Source of the DNA: DASZHJ01 sp035517495
Lineage (GTDB): Bacteria > Pseudomonadota > Alphaproteobacteria > ATCC43930 > CGMCC-115725
Assembly (NCBI GenBank): GCA_035517495.1
Contig: DATIYT010000064.1
Span: 1 to 64,000, forward strand
Length of the DNA stretch: 64,000 nt
Direction of reading: 5' to 3'
Shown: positions 17,168-25,645 of the stretch, piece by piece
How positions within the stretch are numbered: position 1 is the stretch's first letter
How the letters are laid out: each line of letters begins with the position of its first letter
Notes under the pieces: generated by a model
What the model saw: only the letters and a program-made list of their open reading frames with translations
What the model was told of the DNA's origin: nothing
Databases searched by the model: none
Translations under genes and position numbers: made by a program

Positions 17168-17823
17168 GCAAGCACGAGCATCATCATGAGCACGAACATC
17201 CACACCGCCATCCGCCGCGCCCGGACAGCGATGACACGCTTGGCTATTACCAGGTGATGGAAATCGCGGTGCGCGAGCTGCTGATCGAGAAGGGTATCTT
17301 TACCGCCGATGACGTTCGGCGCGCGATCGAGGCGACGGACGCGAACACCCCGGCGCAGGGCGCGCGCATCGTCGCGCACGCCTGGGGCGATCCCGCCTAT
17401 AAGGCGCGTCTTCTCGCCGATCCCGACACCGCCATCGAGGAGGTCGGCGTCAAGCGCGGTGCCTACAAGCTGATCGTGGTCGAGAACACGCCGAAGCTGC
17501 ACAACCTCGTGGTCTGCACGCTCTGCTCCTGTTATCCGCGCTTCGTCCTGGGGCTGCCGCCCGATTGGTACAAGAGCCGCGCCTATCGAAGCCGGGCGGT
17601 ACGCGAGCCGCGCGCGGTGCTGCGTGAATTCGGCACCGAGATTCCGGACCACGTCGAGGTGCGCGTGCATGATTCGACCGCCGACATGCGCTATTTGGTG
17701 CTGCCGGAGCGGCCGCCCGGCAGCGAAGACATGAGCGAGGCGGCGCTCGCGGAACTGGTGACGCGCGACAGCATGATCGGCGTCGCGCGCGCCCGCATAC
17801 CGAATGCGCGAAAGTCGCCATGA
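17164..17823 (+). CDS. nthA: Cobalt-type nitrile hydratase alpha subunit (or thiocyanate hydrolase gamma-like)
   Basis: This 219-residue catalytic subunit carries the metal claw CTLCSC at residues 118-123. The threonine at the second position marks the cobalt class (iron enzymes have serine). Two of the cysteines are normally oxidised in the mature enzyme. The VTRDSMIGVARA block near the C-terminus is also family-typical. The N-terminus is a histidine-rich tail (HEHHHEHEHPHRH) that could bind metal. Nitrile hydratase turns nitriles into amides; thiocyanate hydrolase is a relative with the same three-gene layout. Sequence alone does not settle the substrate. No separate activator gene and no amidase is visible in the window. 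Confidence 0.88.
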   Translation: MSKHEHHHEHEHPHRHPPRPDSDDTLGYYQVMEIAVRELLIEKGIFTADDVRRAIEATDANTPAQGARIVAHAWGDPAYKARLLADPDTAIEEVGVKRGAYKLIVVENTPKLHNLVVCTLCSCYPRFVLGLPPDWYKSRAYRSRAVREPRAVLREFGTEIPDHVEVRVHDSTADMRYLVLPERPPGSEDMSEAALAELVTRDSMIGVARARIPNARKSP

Positions 17824-18572
17824 CCGCCGCCGTGAAACCCGACGCCATCGCTGGGCATGCGATCCCGCCCGATCTGCTGCAGCACATAAAGGACGCGAGC
17901 AGCAAAACCGGCGTCGATTTCTCGTTCCTGGTGGCGCAGGCTGCACTGGAAAGCGGCTTCGAGAGCGGGGCCGCATCGCATCGTTCGACCGCGCAGGGGC
18001 TGTTTCAGTTCACCAGCCAAACTTGGCTCGAGATGATGCGCGACCATGGCGCGAGCTATGGCCATGGCGATCTCGCGCGGCAGATCGTGCCGCAGGCGAA
18101 TGGCCGCCTCGGCGTCGCCGACAAGGCGGCCGAGAAGCGAATCCTCGATTTGCGCGGGGATCCCGCGCTTGCCTCCTATCTGGCGGCGGAACTTGCCAAG
18201 GGCAACAGCCGGCAGATCGAGCACGCGCTCGGACGCAAGGCAAGCGCCGCCGATATCCGGCTCTCGCTGCTGCTGGGTCCGACCGGCGCGATCCGCTTCC
18301 TGCGCGCGCACCAGAGCGGCGGCACGGCCGTGGCGGCGGAATTGGCGCCGCAAGCGGCGAAGCAAAACCCGACGATCTTCTATGGCGAAGGCCACACACC
18401 GAAGTCGGTTGCCGCGGTTTATCGGCGGATCGAGGAGCAGATCGCGGGCCCGATCCGGCAAGCGTCGGCGATCGCGCGAAGCGGCGAACATCGGACGCAG
18501 GTGGCGTCGCTCGACGTGCCGCTCCGCCCCGGCAGCGGTCTTGAAACGCGGCTGCAGCGAAGGAAGGGGTGA
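17820..18572 (+). CDS. Lytic transglycosylase-like protein
   Basis: This 250-residue protein has a goose-lysozyme/SLT-like core: FLVAQAALESGF (about residues 38-49) supplies the likely catalytic glutamate, and STAQGLFQFTSQTW follows (about residues 57-70). Such enzymes cleave peptidoglycan glycan strands. No clear signal peptide is visible, which is odd for a wall enzyme. Its ATG overlaps the stop of the nitrile hydratase alpha gene (ATGA), so it is translationally coupled to an unrelated cytoplasmic enzyme. It ends one base before the convergent methyltransferase gene. Confidence 0.78.
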   Translation: MTAAVKPDAIAGHAIPPDLLQHIKDASSKTGVDFSFLVAQAALESGFESGAASHRSTAQGLFQFTSQTWLEMMRDHGASYGHGDLARQIVPQANGRLGVADKAAEKRILDLRGDPALASYLAAELAKGNSRQIEHALGRKASAADIRLSLLLGPTGAIRFLRAHQSGGTAVAAELAPQAAKQNPTIFYGEGHTPKSVAAVYRRIEEQIAGPIRQASAIARSGEHRTQVASLDVPLRPGSGLETRLQRRKG

Positions 18573-19256
18573 TCACGCCACCTGGGGCAGCTCGTGGCGG
18601 TGGCGCGGACGTTCGTAGCGCCAGACCGAGGCCGGCGGCAGATTGGCCCAGATACGCGCGGTAATCCGGCCTTTGAGGCCGAGCCGCTCGCGCGCGAGCG
18701 GCGATGTCAGGCCGTAAGTGAACTGCACGAGGGGCCGCCCTTCGCCCAGCAACGCAAAGCTCTCGGCGACGATACGCAGGCAGGTCCGCCGCGGCATGGA
18801 GATCAGCGGCAGGCACGAGACGATCGCGGCCGCCTTGCGGACGCCGAGCGGCGCCAGCAGCCGGCGCAGTGTACGCGCGTCGCCCCTCACCACGCGGACC
18901 GACGGGAAACGCTGCTGGAGGATGCGAAACAGGCGCTCGTCGCGCTCCACCACCACCAGCCGCTCGGGCGCGATGCCCGCTTCCAGCAGAGCGCGGGTGA
19001 CGCTGCCGGTACCGCCACCCAGCTCGATTACCGGATCGGTGCCGAGGGCCGTCACCTGGCGCGCCATCGCACGGCCGAGCTGGCGGCTTGAGGGCGCGAT
19101 GGCGCCGATCCGCGTGGGCTCTCTGAGCCAGCGCAGGAAGAACAGTGCGGTTTCCCTGTCGTCTTCATCGAGCAGAACCAGCCGCCTTCGGTGGCCGGCG
19201 TCGCGCTCGGGCGCCGCGGTGTCTCGCCGCACGCGCACCCCTTCAACAGACTTCAT
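18573..19256 (-). CDS. SAM-dependent methyltransferase, phospholipid N-methyltransferase-like
   Basis: This 227-residue class I methyltransferase has the SAM-binding motif VIELGGGTGSVTRALLEAGI, followed by VVVERDERLF (acidic ribose-binding position) and VVRGDART. The stretch FFLRWLREPTRIGAIAPSS just before the fold is typical of phosphatidylethanolamine N-methyltransferase (PmtA)-like and rRNA adenine dimethylase-like proteins. The likely substrate is a membrane lipid, but this is inferred. ATG 19256 is preferred because GGGGAA lies ahead and the longer frame has no similarity. It faces NAD-glutamate dehydrogenase across a 329-bp divergent region. Confidence 0.75.
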   Translation of the reverse strand: MKSVEGVRVRRDTAAPERDAGHRRRLVLLDEDDRETALFFLRWLREPTRIGAIAPSSRQLGRAMARQVTALGTDPVIELGGGTGSVTRALLEAGIAPERLVVVERDERLFRILQQRFPSVRVVRGDARTLRRLLAPLGVRKAAAIVSCLPLISMPRRTCLRIVAESFALLGEGRPLVQFTYGLTSPLARERLGLKGRITARIWANLPPASVWRYERPRHRHELPQVA

Positions 19257-19585
19257 CTGAACATTTCCCCAGCTTCCGCAATCCGTCCGAAAATGGTGCT
19301 GCTTGAACGGCTCAGCAACGGGCTGACACGAAAGGTCGCGGCGAGGGTAATGGAAAACGCTCGCTTTTTCCAATCTTGGCCCGGGTAGCACCGAAAAATT
19401 CCTGTGGGCTCAGCGGATTACCCCTTGGCGCCGCACCCCGACGCGCCCCATTTATTCTTAACCTGGCCCTACGTGAGTTTTGTGCGGCATTTGGATTTGA
19501 AGTTCCTCTCCGAACGTGCGATCGGGATTGGAGGAACCGCAAATCCGCCACTCTAGAAGGCCGGACCGTTTTTGGGAGGGACGCC
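19257..19585. other. Divergent intergenic region between the methyltransferase and glutamate dehydrogenase genes
   Basis: This 329-bp gap must hold the promoters of both flanking genes. It is less GC-rich than its neighbours, especially around 19440-19510. I could not assign a -35/-10 pair with confidence, and I see no conserved repeat or RNA gene. The only clear signal is the GGGAGGG ribosome site at 19574-19580 for glutamate dehydrogenase. Confidence 0.4.
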
Positions 19586-22500
19586 ATGCCGCTTCGCGCC
19601 GAAGAGCAAAAGCGGGAGCGCATCGACGGCGTGCTCGGCCGCGCAGGCCAGCGTTTCGCGGCCGAGCGGGCGGAGCCGATCCGGCGCTTCATCCGGCAAT
19701 TCTATGACCACGTGCCGCCGGAGGACGTGCTGCAGCGCGGAACCGACGATCTCTACGGCGCTGCGCTCTCGCTCTGGCACTTTGCGCAAGAGCGCAAGCC
19801 TGGAACACCGAAGCTGCGCGCCTTCAACCCGCGTGCCGAGGAGGAGGGTTGGCGTGTCGGCCGGACGGTGGTCGAGATCGTCAATGACGACATGCCCTTC
19901 CTGGTGGATTCGGTAACGGCTGCGCTCAACGGTCTCGACCTCACCGTGCATTTGGTCATCCACCCGATCATCTGCGTGCGGCGTGATGCCAAGGGCAAGC
20001 TGATCGAGCTACTGCCGGTCGAGGGCGGCAATGGCGCGCCCAGCGAATCGGTGATGCATGTGGAGGTGAGCGAGCAGAGCGATCCGAAACGCCTCGCCGA
20101 GATCGTACGCACGGTCGAGCACGTGTTGGGCGACGTGCGCGCGGCGGTTGAGGGCTGGCAGCCCATGCTGGAGGCGCTGCAACGAGCGGCCGCGGCGCTC
20201 ACTCCCGAGGCCAAGCTGCCGCTTCCGACGGACGACGTGCGCGAGGCGGCGGAGTTCCTGGCTTGGCTCGCCGACGACCATTTCACCTTCCTGGGATATC
20301 GAGAATACCGCTTCGACGTTGCGGACGGCGCGATCGGCATCGTGCCCGGAAGCGGCCTCGGGATTCTTGCCCAAGAGACCTATCTGGTGTTCGATGGTCT
20401 GCGCAACTTCAAGGCGCTGCCGGCGGAAGTGCAGGCCTATTTGCGGCAGCCGCGCGCGCTGCTGATCGCCAAGACCAATCAGCGCGCGACCGTTCACCGC
20501 TCGGCGCACATGGATGCAATTGGCGTGCGGATCTTCGATGCCGCGGGGCACGTGATCGGCGAACGGATTTTCGTCGGACTCTTTACCTCGCTTGCCTACG
20601 GTCGGAGCTCGCGCAGCATTCCGCTGCTTCGCCGGAAGGTGGCGCGCGTGCTGGAGCGCGCCGGCTTCCCGCCGCAGAGCCACGACGCCAAGGCGCTGCA
20701 ACACATCCTCGACACGTTTCCGCGCGACGAGCTGTTCCAGATCTCCGAAGACGAGCTCTTCGACATGGCGCTCGGCATTCTCAATCTGCAGGAGCGTCAG
20801 CGCATCGCGCTGTTCGTGCGCCGCGATTCCTTCGGCCGTTTCGTCTCCTGCCTCGTTTACGTGCCGCGCGACCGCTACAACACCGAGCTGCGCCGACGAT
20901 TCGCCGCGATTCTCGAAGCGGCATTTCATGGCACGGTGGACAATTTCTTCACCCAAGTGGACGAATCGGTGCTGGCGCGGGTGCACTATGTGATCAGCAC
21001 GACGCGGGGTGCCAAGGCCGATGTCGACGTAGCCGCCGTCGAGCGGCGCCTCGCCGAAGCCGGGCGGAGCTGGGAGGACCGGCTCTCCGCGGCGCTGGTG
21101 GAAGCGAAGGGCGAGGCCCATGGCCTGACGCTGATGAACCGCTACGGGGCGGCGTTTCCGACGGCTTATCGCGAGCGCTTCTCGGCCGCGGCGGCGTGCG
21201 CCGACATCGCGCAGATCGAGGCGGTTCGCGGCGGGACGACAGCGCTCGCGCTCAATCTCTATAAGCCGCTCGAAGCGGAGCCCAACGAGCTTGGCTGCAA
21301 GGTCTATCGCGCTCGCAAACCGATACCGCTCTCCGACGTGCTGCCGATGCTGGAAAATCTGGGCCTCAAAGTGCTGAGCGAAGAGCCGTACCGGATCGGA
21401 CCCGCGGGCGATCCCCACCCCGTCTACATGCAGGATTTCGCGCTGATCGCGCGCCAGGGCGGCATCGACGTCTCTGCGGTCCGTCCGCGCTTCGAGGAAG
21501 CGTTCGCGCGGCTCTGGGCCGGCGAGATGGAGAATGACGGCTTCAATCGGCTCATTCTCGGGGCCGGGCTCGATTGGCGCCAGGTGACGGTGCTGCGTCT
21601 TTACACCAAGGTCCTGCGCCAGGCCGGAAGCACCTTTAGCCAAGCCTATATGGAAGACACGCTCGCGGCGCATCCGGAGATCGCGGCCAAGCTCGCTCGA
21701 ATGTTCGAACGGCGCTTCGACCCCGCCAATGCCGGAGGAGCAGCCGGCGCCAGCGACGCGATCGCCGGCGAGATCGAGAGCGACCTCGACGCGGTGGTCA
21801 ATCTCGATGAAGACCGCATCCTCAGGAGCTACTTGACCCTGGTGCGCAAGAGCCTGCGCACCAACTATTTCCAACGCGGCGCTAGCGGCGCCGCCAAGCC
21901 CTATCTTGCGGTCAAGCTCGCTTCTCACGATATCGATATGCTGCCGCTGCCGCGGCCGCTCTATGAAATCTACGTCTATGCGCCGCGCATGGAGGGCCTG
22001 CACATGCGCGGCGGCAAGATCGCGCGCGGCGGCATCCGCTGGTCCGATCGGCGTGAGGATTTCCGCACGGAAATCCTGGGCCTCATGAAGGCGCAGATGG
22101 TGAAAAACGCCGTCATCGTACCGGTGGGCTCCAAGGGCGGCTTCGTGGTGAAACGCCCGCCGCCGGCCTCGGCCGGACGCGACGCGCTCATGACCGAGGT
22201 CGTCGAATGCTATAAGACGCTCATGCGCGGCCTGCTCGATCTCACCGACAATATTGTCAGCGACAAGATCGTGCCGCCCGCCGATGTGGTCCGTCACGAC
22301 GACGACGACCCCTATCTCGTGGTCGCCGCCGACAAGGGCACCGCGACCTTCTCCGACATCGCCAACGGCGTTGCCGAGGAGTACGGCTTCTGGCTCGGCG
22401 ACGCCTTTGCGTCCGGCGGCTCCCAGGGCTACGACCACAAGACGCTGGGCATCACCGCGCGCGGCGCTTGGGAAACCGTGAAGCGCCATTTCCGCGAACT

Positions 22501-24403
22501 GGGCACCGACATTCAATCGACCGATTTCACGGTGGTGGGAGTCGGCGACATGTCCGGCGACGTGTTCGGCAACGGGATGCTCCGTTCAGAGCACATCAAG
22601 CTGATCGGCGCCTTCGACCACCGCCACCTCTTCCTCGACCCCGATCCCGACCCCGAGGCGAGCTTCCGCGAGCGCAAGCGCCTGTTCGATCTCCCGCGCT
22701 CGAGCTGGGCCGACTACGACAAGAAGCTGATCTCTCGGGGCGGCGGTGTTTTCGAGCGGAACCGAAAATCGATTCCGCTATCGCCCGAGCTCCGCCGCCG
22801 CCTCGGGCTCGCCGCCGACGCCGCCTCGCCCGCCGAAGTGATCCAGGCGCTGCTCCGCGCCGAGATCGACCTCCTGTGGTTCGGCGGCATCGGCACTTAC
22901 GTGAAAGCGAGCGAGGAGAGCCACGCGGACGTCGGCGACCGCGCCAACGACCCGCTGCGCGTCGACGCCACGGAAATCCGCGCGCGCGTCGTCGGCGAGG
23001 GCGCCAATCTGGGCGTCACTCAGCTCGGCCGCGTCGAGTACGCACTGATGGGCGGGCACGTCAACACCGACGCGATCGACAATTCGGCGGGGGTCGACAC
23101 CTCCGATCACGAGGTGAACCTCAAGATCCTGCTGAACGCCGCGGTCACGTCGGGCGATCTCACCATGAAGCAGCGCAACAAGGCGCTGAGCGACGTGGCC
23201 GACGACGTGGCGGCGCTCGTGCTCGCCGACAACTACTTGCAGGGCCTGGCGCTCACCCTCGCGCAATTGCAGGCGGCCGAGCGGCTCGATGCCGAGGCGC
23301 GGCTGATGCGCGGCCTGGAGAAGGCCGGGAAGCTCAACCGCGAGGTCGAGTTCCTGCCCGACGACGAGGAGCTGGCGCAGCGCGCGGTGCGGCAGCTGGG
23401 CTTGGTCCGGCCCGAGCATGCCGTGCTCATGGCCTACGTCAAAAATACGCTGGCGCATGAATTGGCGGCCAGCGACTTCGCCGACGACCCGCAGCTCGAG
23501 GACGACTTGCTCGCCTATTTCCCGAAGGCACTGGTCGAACGCTTCGCACCGCAGATCGAGGCGCATCGGCTGCGCCGCGAGATCATCGCGACGTCGGCCG
23601 CAAACGAAGTGGTGAACCGCTGCGGCATTTCCTTCGTTGCGGAAATCGCCGAACGAACCGGGCGCAACCACGGCGACGTGGCGCGCGCCTATTCGATCGT
23701 GCGCGGGGTCTTCGACCTCGACGCGATCTGGCGCGAAGTGAACGCCCTCGACAATATCGCTCCGGCGGCGATCCAGGCCGAGATGCTGTTGGGCTCGAAC
23801 CGCCTGGTCGAGCGCGCCACGTGCTGGTTCCTGCGTGGCGCCGGCACGCTCGACATCGCCGAGCGAACCAAGGCGTTTCGGCCGGGCGTGCAGGCCTTGA
23901 GCGAGCATCTGAGCGAGGTGCTGCCTGAATCGCAACGCACGGAGCTCGCGCGCCGCACCGGGCGCTGGAGCGACGAGCGCGTGCCGGAACCCCTGGCCGA
24001 GCGAGTCGCCAAGCTCGACTTCCTCGCCTCGGCGCCCGATATCGTCAAGCTCGCCCTCGACTCAAAGCGCGACGTGCTGGAGATCGCGCGCGGCTTTTAT
24101 GGGCTGGGAGCGCACTTCCGCCTCGATCTGCTGCGCCTTGCCGCGCGGAAGGTGAGCGCCGCCACGCAATGGCAGAAGCTCGCGATCGGAGCCATCGTCG
24201 AGGATTTCTATGGCCACCAGGCCGAGCTGACCGCGCGTTCGGTCAAAGGCAGTGCCGCCGAGTTTGAAGCCTGGCTTGCGGCGCGCAGCGGCGAGCTCGC
24301 TCACCTCGACGCACTCGTCGCCGAGCTGGTGAAGTCGCCGAGCCCGGACCTAGCCATGCTGACGGTCGCGAACCGGCAGTTCCGAGCGCTTGTCGCGGGG
24401 TAG
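19586..24403 (+). CDS. gdhB: NAD-specific glutamate dehydrogenase (large, ~180 kDa class)
   Basis: This 1605-residue enzyme oxidatively deaminates glutamate to 2-oxoglutarate and ammonia with NAD. It belongs to the very large bacterial class (Bac_GDH) with a long N-terminal regulatory region including ACT-like parts. The catalytic core includes RGGIRWSDRREDFRTEILGLMKAQ and KNAVIVPVGSKGGFV. NAD-domain blocks follow, such as VVGVGDMSGDVFGNGML, FGGIGTYVK and VVGEGANLGVTQ. ATG 19586 is preceded by a strong GGGAGGG site and gives normal length; an upstream extension has no similarity. It is monocistronic. It probably links amino acid catabolism, for example of imported amino acids, to the citric acid cycle. 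Confidence 0.96.
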   Translation: MPLRAEEQKRERIDGVLGRAGQRFAAERAEPIRRFIRQFYDHVPPEDVLQRGTDDLYGAALSLWHFAQERKPGTPKLRAFNPRAEEEGWRVGRTVVEIVNDDMPFLVDSVTAALNGLDLTVHLVIHPIICVRRDAKGKLIELLPVEGGNGAPSESVMHVEVSEQSDPKRLAEIVRTVEHVLGDVRAAVEGWQPMLEALQRAAAALTPEAKLPLPTDDVREAAEFLAWLADDHFTFLGYREYRFDVADGAIGIVPGSGLGILAQETYLVFDGLRNFKALPAEVQAYLRQPRALLIAKTNQRATVHRSAHMDAIGVRIFDAAGHVIGERIFVGLFTSLAYGRSSRSIPLLRRKVARVLERAGFPPQSHDAKALQHILDTFPRDELFQISEDELFDMALGILNLQERQRIALFVRRDSFGRFVSCLVYVPRDRYNTELRRRFAAILEAAFHGTVDNFFTQVDESVLARVHYVISTTRGAKADVDVAAVERRLAEAGRSWEDRLSAALVEAKGEAHGLTLMNRYGAAFPTAYRERFSAAAACADIAQIEAVRGGTTALALNLYKPLEAEPNELGCKVYRARKPIPLSDVLPMLENLGLKVLSEEPYRIGPAGDPHPVYMQDFALIARQGGIDVSAVRPRFEEAFARLWAGEMENDGFNRLILGAGLDWRQVTVLRLYTKVLRQAGSTFSQAYMEDTLAAHPEIAAKLARMFERRFDPANAGGAAGASDAIAGEIESDLDAVVNLDEDRILRSYLTLVRKSLRTNYFQRGASGAAKPYLAVKLASHDIDMLPLPRPLYEIYVYAPRMEGLHMRGGKIARGGIRWSDRREDFRTEILGLMKAQMVKNAVIVPVGSKGGFVVKRPPPASAGRDALMTEVVECYKTLMRGLLDLTDNIVSDKIVPPADVVRHDDDDPYLVVAADKGTATFSDIANGVAEEYGFWLGDAFASGGSQGYDHKTLGITARGAWETVKRHFRELGTDIQSTDFTVVGVGDMSGDVFGNGMLRSEHIKLIGAFDHRHLFLDPDPDPEASFRERKRLFDLPRSSWADYDKKLISRGGGVFERNRKSIPLSPELRRRLGLAADAASPAEVIQALLRAEIDLLWFGGIGTYVKASEESHADVGDRANDPLRVDATEIRARVVGEGANLGVTQLGRVEYALMGGHVNTDAIDNSAGVDTSDHEVNLKILLNAAVTSGDLTMKQRNKALSDVADDVAALVLADNYLQGLALTLAQLQAAERLDAEARLMRGLEKAGKLNREVEFLPDDEELAQRAVRQLGLVRPEHAVLMAYVKNTLAHELAASDFADDPQLEDDLLAYFPKALVERFAPQIEAHRLRREIIATSAANEVVNRCGISFVAEIAERTGRNHGDVARAYSIVRGVFDLDAIWREVNALDNIAPAAIQAEMLLGSNRLVERATCWFLRGAGTLDIAERTKAFRPGVQALSEHLSEVLPESQRTELARRTGRWSDERVPEPLAERVAKLDFLASAPDIVKLALDSKRDVLEIARGFYGLGAHFRLDLLRLAARKVSAATQWQKLAIGAIVEDFYGHQAELTARSVKGSAAEFEAWLAARSGELAHLDALVAELVKSPSPDLAMLTVANRQFRALVAG

Positions 24404-24590
24404 GAGCTAGCCCTTACCCCCGCAGCGCAATGCCTCGGGGAAGCCGCGAGGCGGCCTCAGCGGGGTTCGCTCGAGTTGAAAGCTGGAGCGACGCTGGTCT
24501 CGATACCACCTAATTGCAATTGAGCCCGACACTTCGAGCGGGCAGCCTGTGCCGTCAGGAGGGCGCAGGGCGTCTAGGTGGCGAGGTCTG

Positions 24591-25574
24591 ATGCGGCGTT
24601 TCCAGGATCGGGATTTCGCGACGCTGAACTTTCAAAAGAAACTCGGCCGCCCTCCCAATTTGGATAACGAGAAGGCCGCCCACCAGATTTCGCGCGACCG
24701 CCCGCCGATCCTGATGCGGCGTTTCCAGGAACGCGAACTCCTGGTGCGGAAGTTCACAAGGAAATTCGGCCGCCCGCCCAATTTGAATAACCCGACTACA
24801 TTCAACGAGAAGGTCGCTTATAAGATTTTGCACGACCGCCGGCCGATCCTGACGCGCCTCCAGGACAAGCTGCAAGCGCGCGACTACGTCGCGCAGCAGA
24901 TCGGCGCGGAATATCTGAGCGAGGTTTACCAAGTCCACCAGTCGCCCCACGAGATCGATTGGGGGAAGCTGCCGCGGCGCTTCGTGATCAAAATGAACCA
25001 CGGATGTGGGATGAACATTTTCGTCACGGACTTCGTCGCGGACATTTCCAGATCCTGGGTGAGCCGGATCGAGTCCATCCTGAACCGCTGGCGCGCCATG
25101 AATTGGTACGAATCCGACCTTGAATGGGCCTACCTCGACATACGACCCGCGATCTTCGTGGAGGAAATGCTGAGGGAGCCCGACGATACCATCGCGCTCG
25201 ACTGGAAATTCTGGGTCTTCGACGGTCGCGTTGAGTACGTGTCGGTCAGCACCGACCAGCTCACCCTGCGAAAAGTCAACTATTATGACCGAAACCTCAC
25301 GCGGCAGACGCTCAACCGCCACCGTCCGAACATTCCGATCGAACCGAGGTTTCCGGACAACATCGACCTTATGTTCTCGCTGGCGGAGCGGCTCGGCCGC
25401 GATTTGGACTTTGTTCGGGTCGACATGTACAACGTCGGCGGTCGGATCGTGTTTGGCGAGTTCTGCCACTATCCCGATGCCGGCTTAGTCCCGTTCGACC
25501 CGCCGGAATACGATCAGGTTTTCGGCAGCAAATGGCATTGGCCGCCCGATTATGGTCAGGCGAGCCGGCGATAA
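24591..25574 (+). CDS. TupA-like ATP-grasp protein with duplicated N-terminus
   Basis: This 327-residue protein matches the TupA-like ATP-grasp family, found in cell-surface polysaccharide and teichuronopeptide synthesis clusters. Typical blocks are NNPTTFNEKVAYKIL, RFVIKMNHGCG (ATP-grasp lysine), DWKFWVFDGRVEYV and FVRVDMYNVGGRIVFGE. The N-terminus is a tandem duplication: MRRFQDRDF...KKLGRPPNL and MRRFQERELL...RKFGRPPNL lie 43 residues apart with matching K, DR and PIL positions. The second copy joins the real domain, so the true start could also be at its methionine (24714). No glycosyltransferase genes are nearby, so its role is open. Confidence 0.75.
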   Translation: MRRFQDRDFATLNFQKKLGRPPNLDNEKAAHQISRDRPPILMRRFQERELLVRKFTRKFGRPPNLNNPTTFNEKVAYKILHDRRPILTRLQDKLQARDYVAQQIGAEYLSEVYQVHQSPHEIDWGKLPRRFVIKMNHGCGMNIFVTDFVADISRSWVSRIESILNRWRAMNWYESDLEWAYLDIRPAIFVEEMLREPDDTIALDWKFWVFDGRVEYVSVSTDQLTLRKVNYYDRNLTRQTLNRHRPNIPIEPRFPDNIDLMFSLAERLGRDLDFVRVDMYNVGGRIVFGEFCHYPDAGLVPFDPPEYDQVFGSKWHWPPDYGQASRR

Positions 25575-25645
25575 CGATTAAGAGTGAGCGACCGTCCGCC
25601 CGGATTTGCCACCCTGCGAGGGCGGGCCTATATCTTGGCCGACCC

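Noticed and set aside
20009..22516. An 835-residue open frame on the minus strand
   Set aside because: It is the antisense shadow of NAD-glutamate dehydrogenase, rich in Arg, His and Ala with no family similarity; such long antisense frames are common in GC-rich genes.
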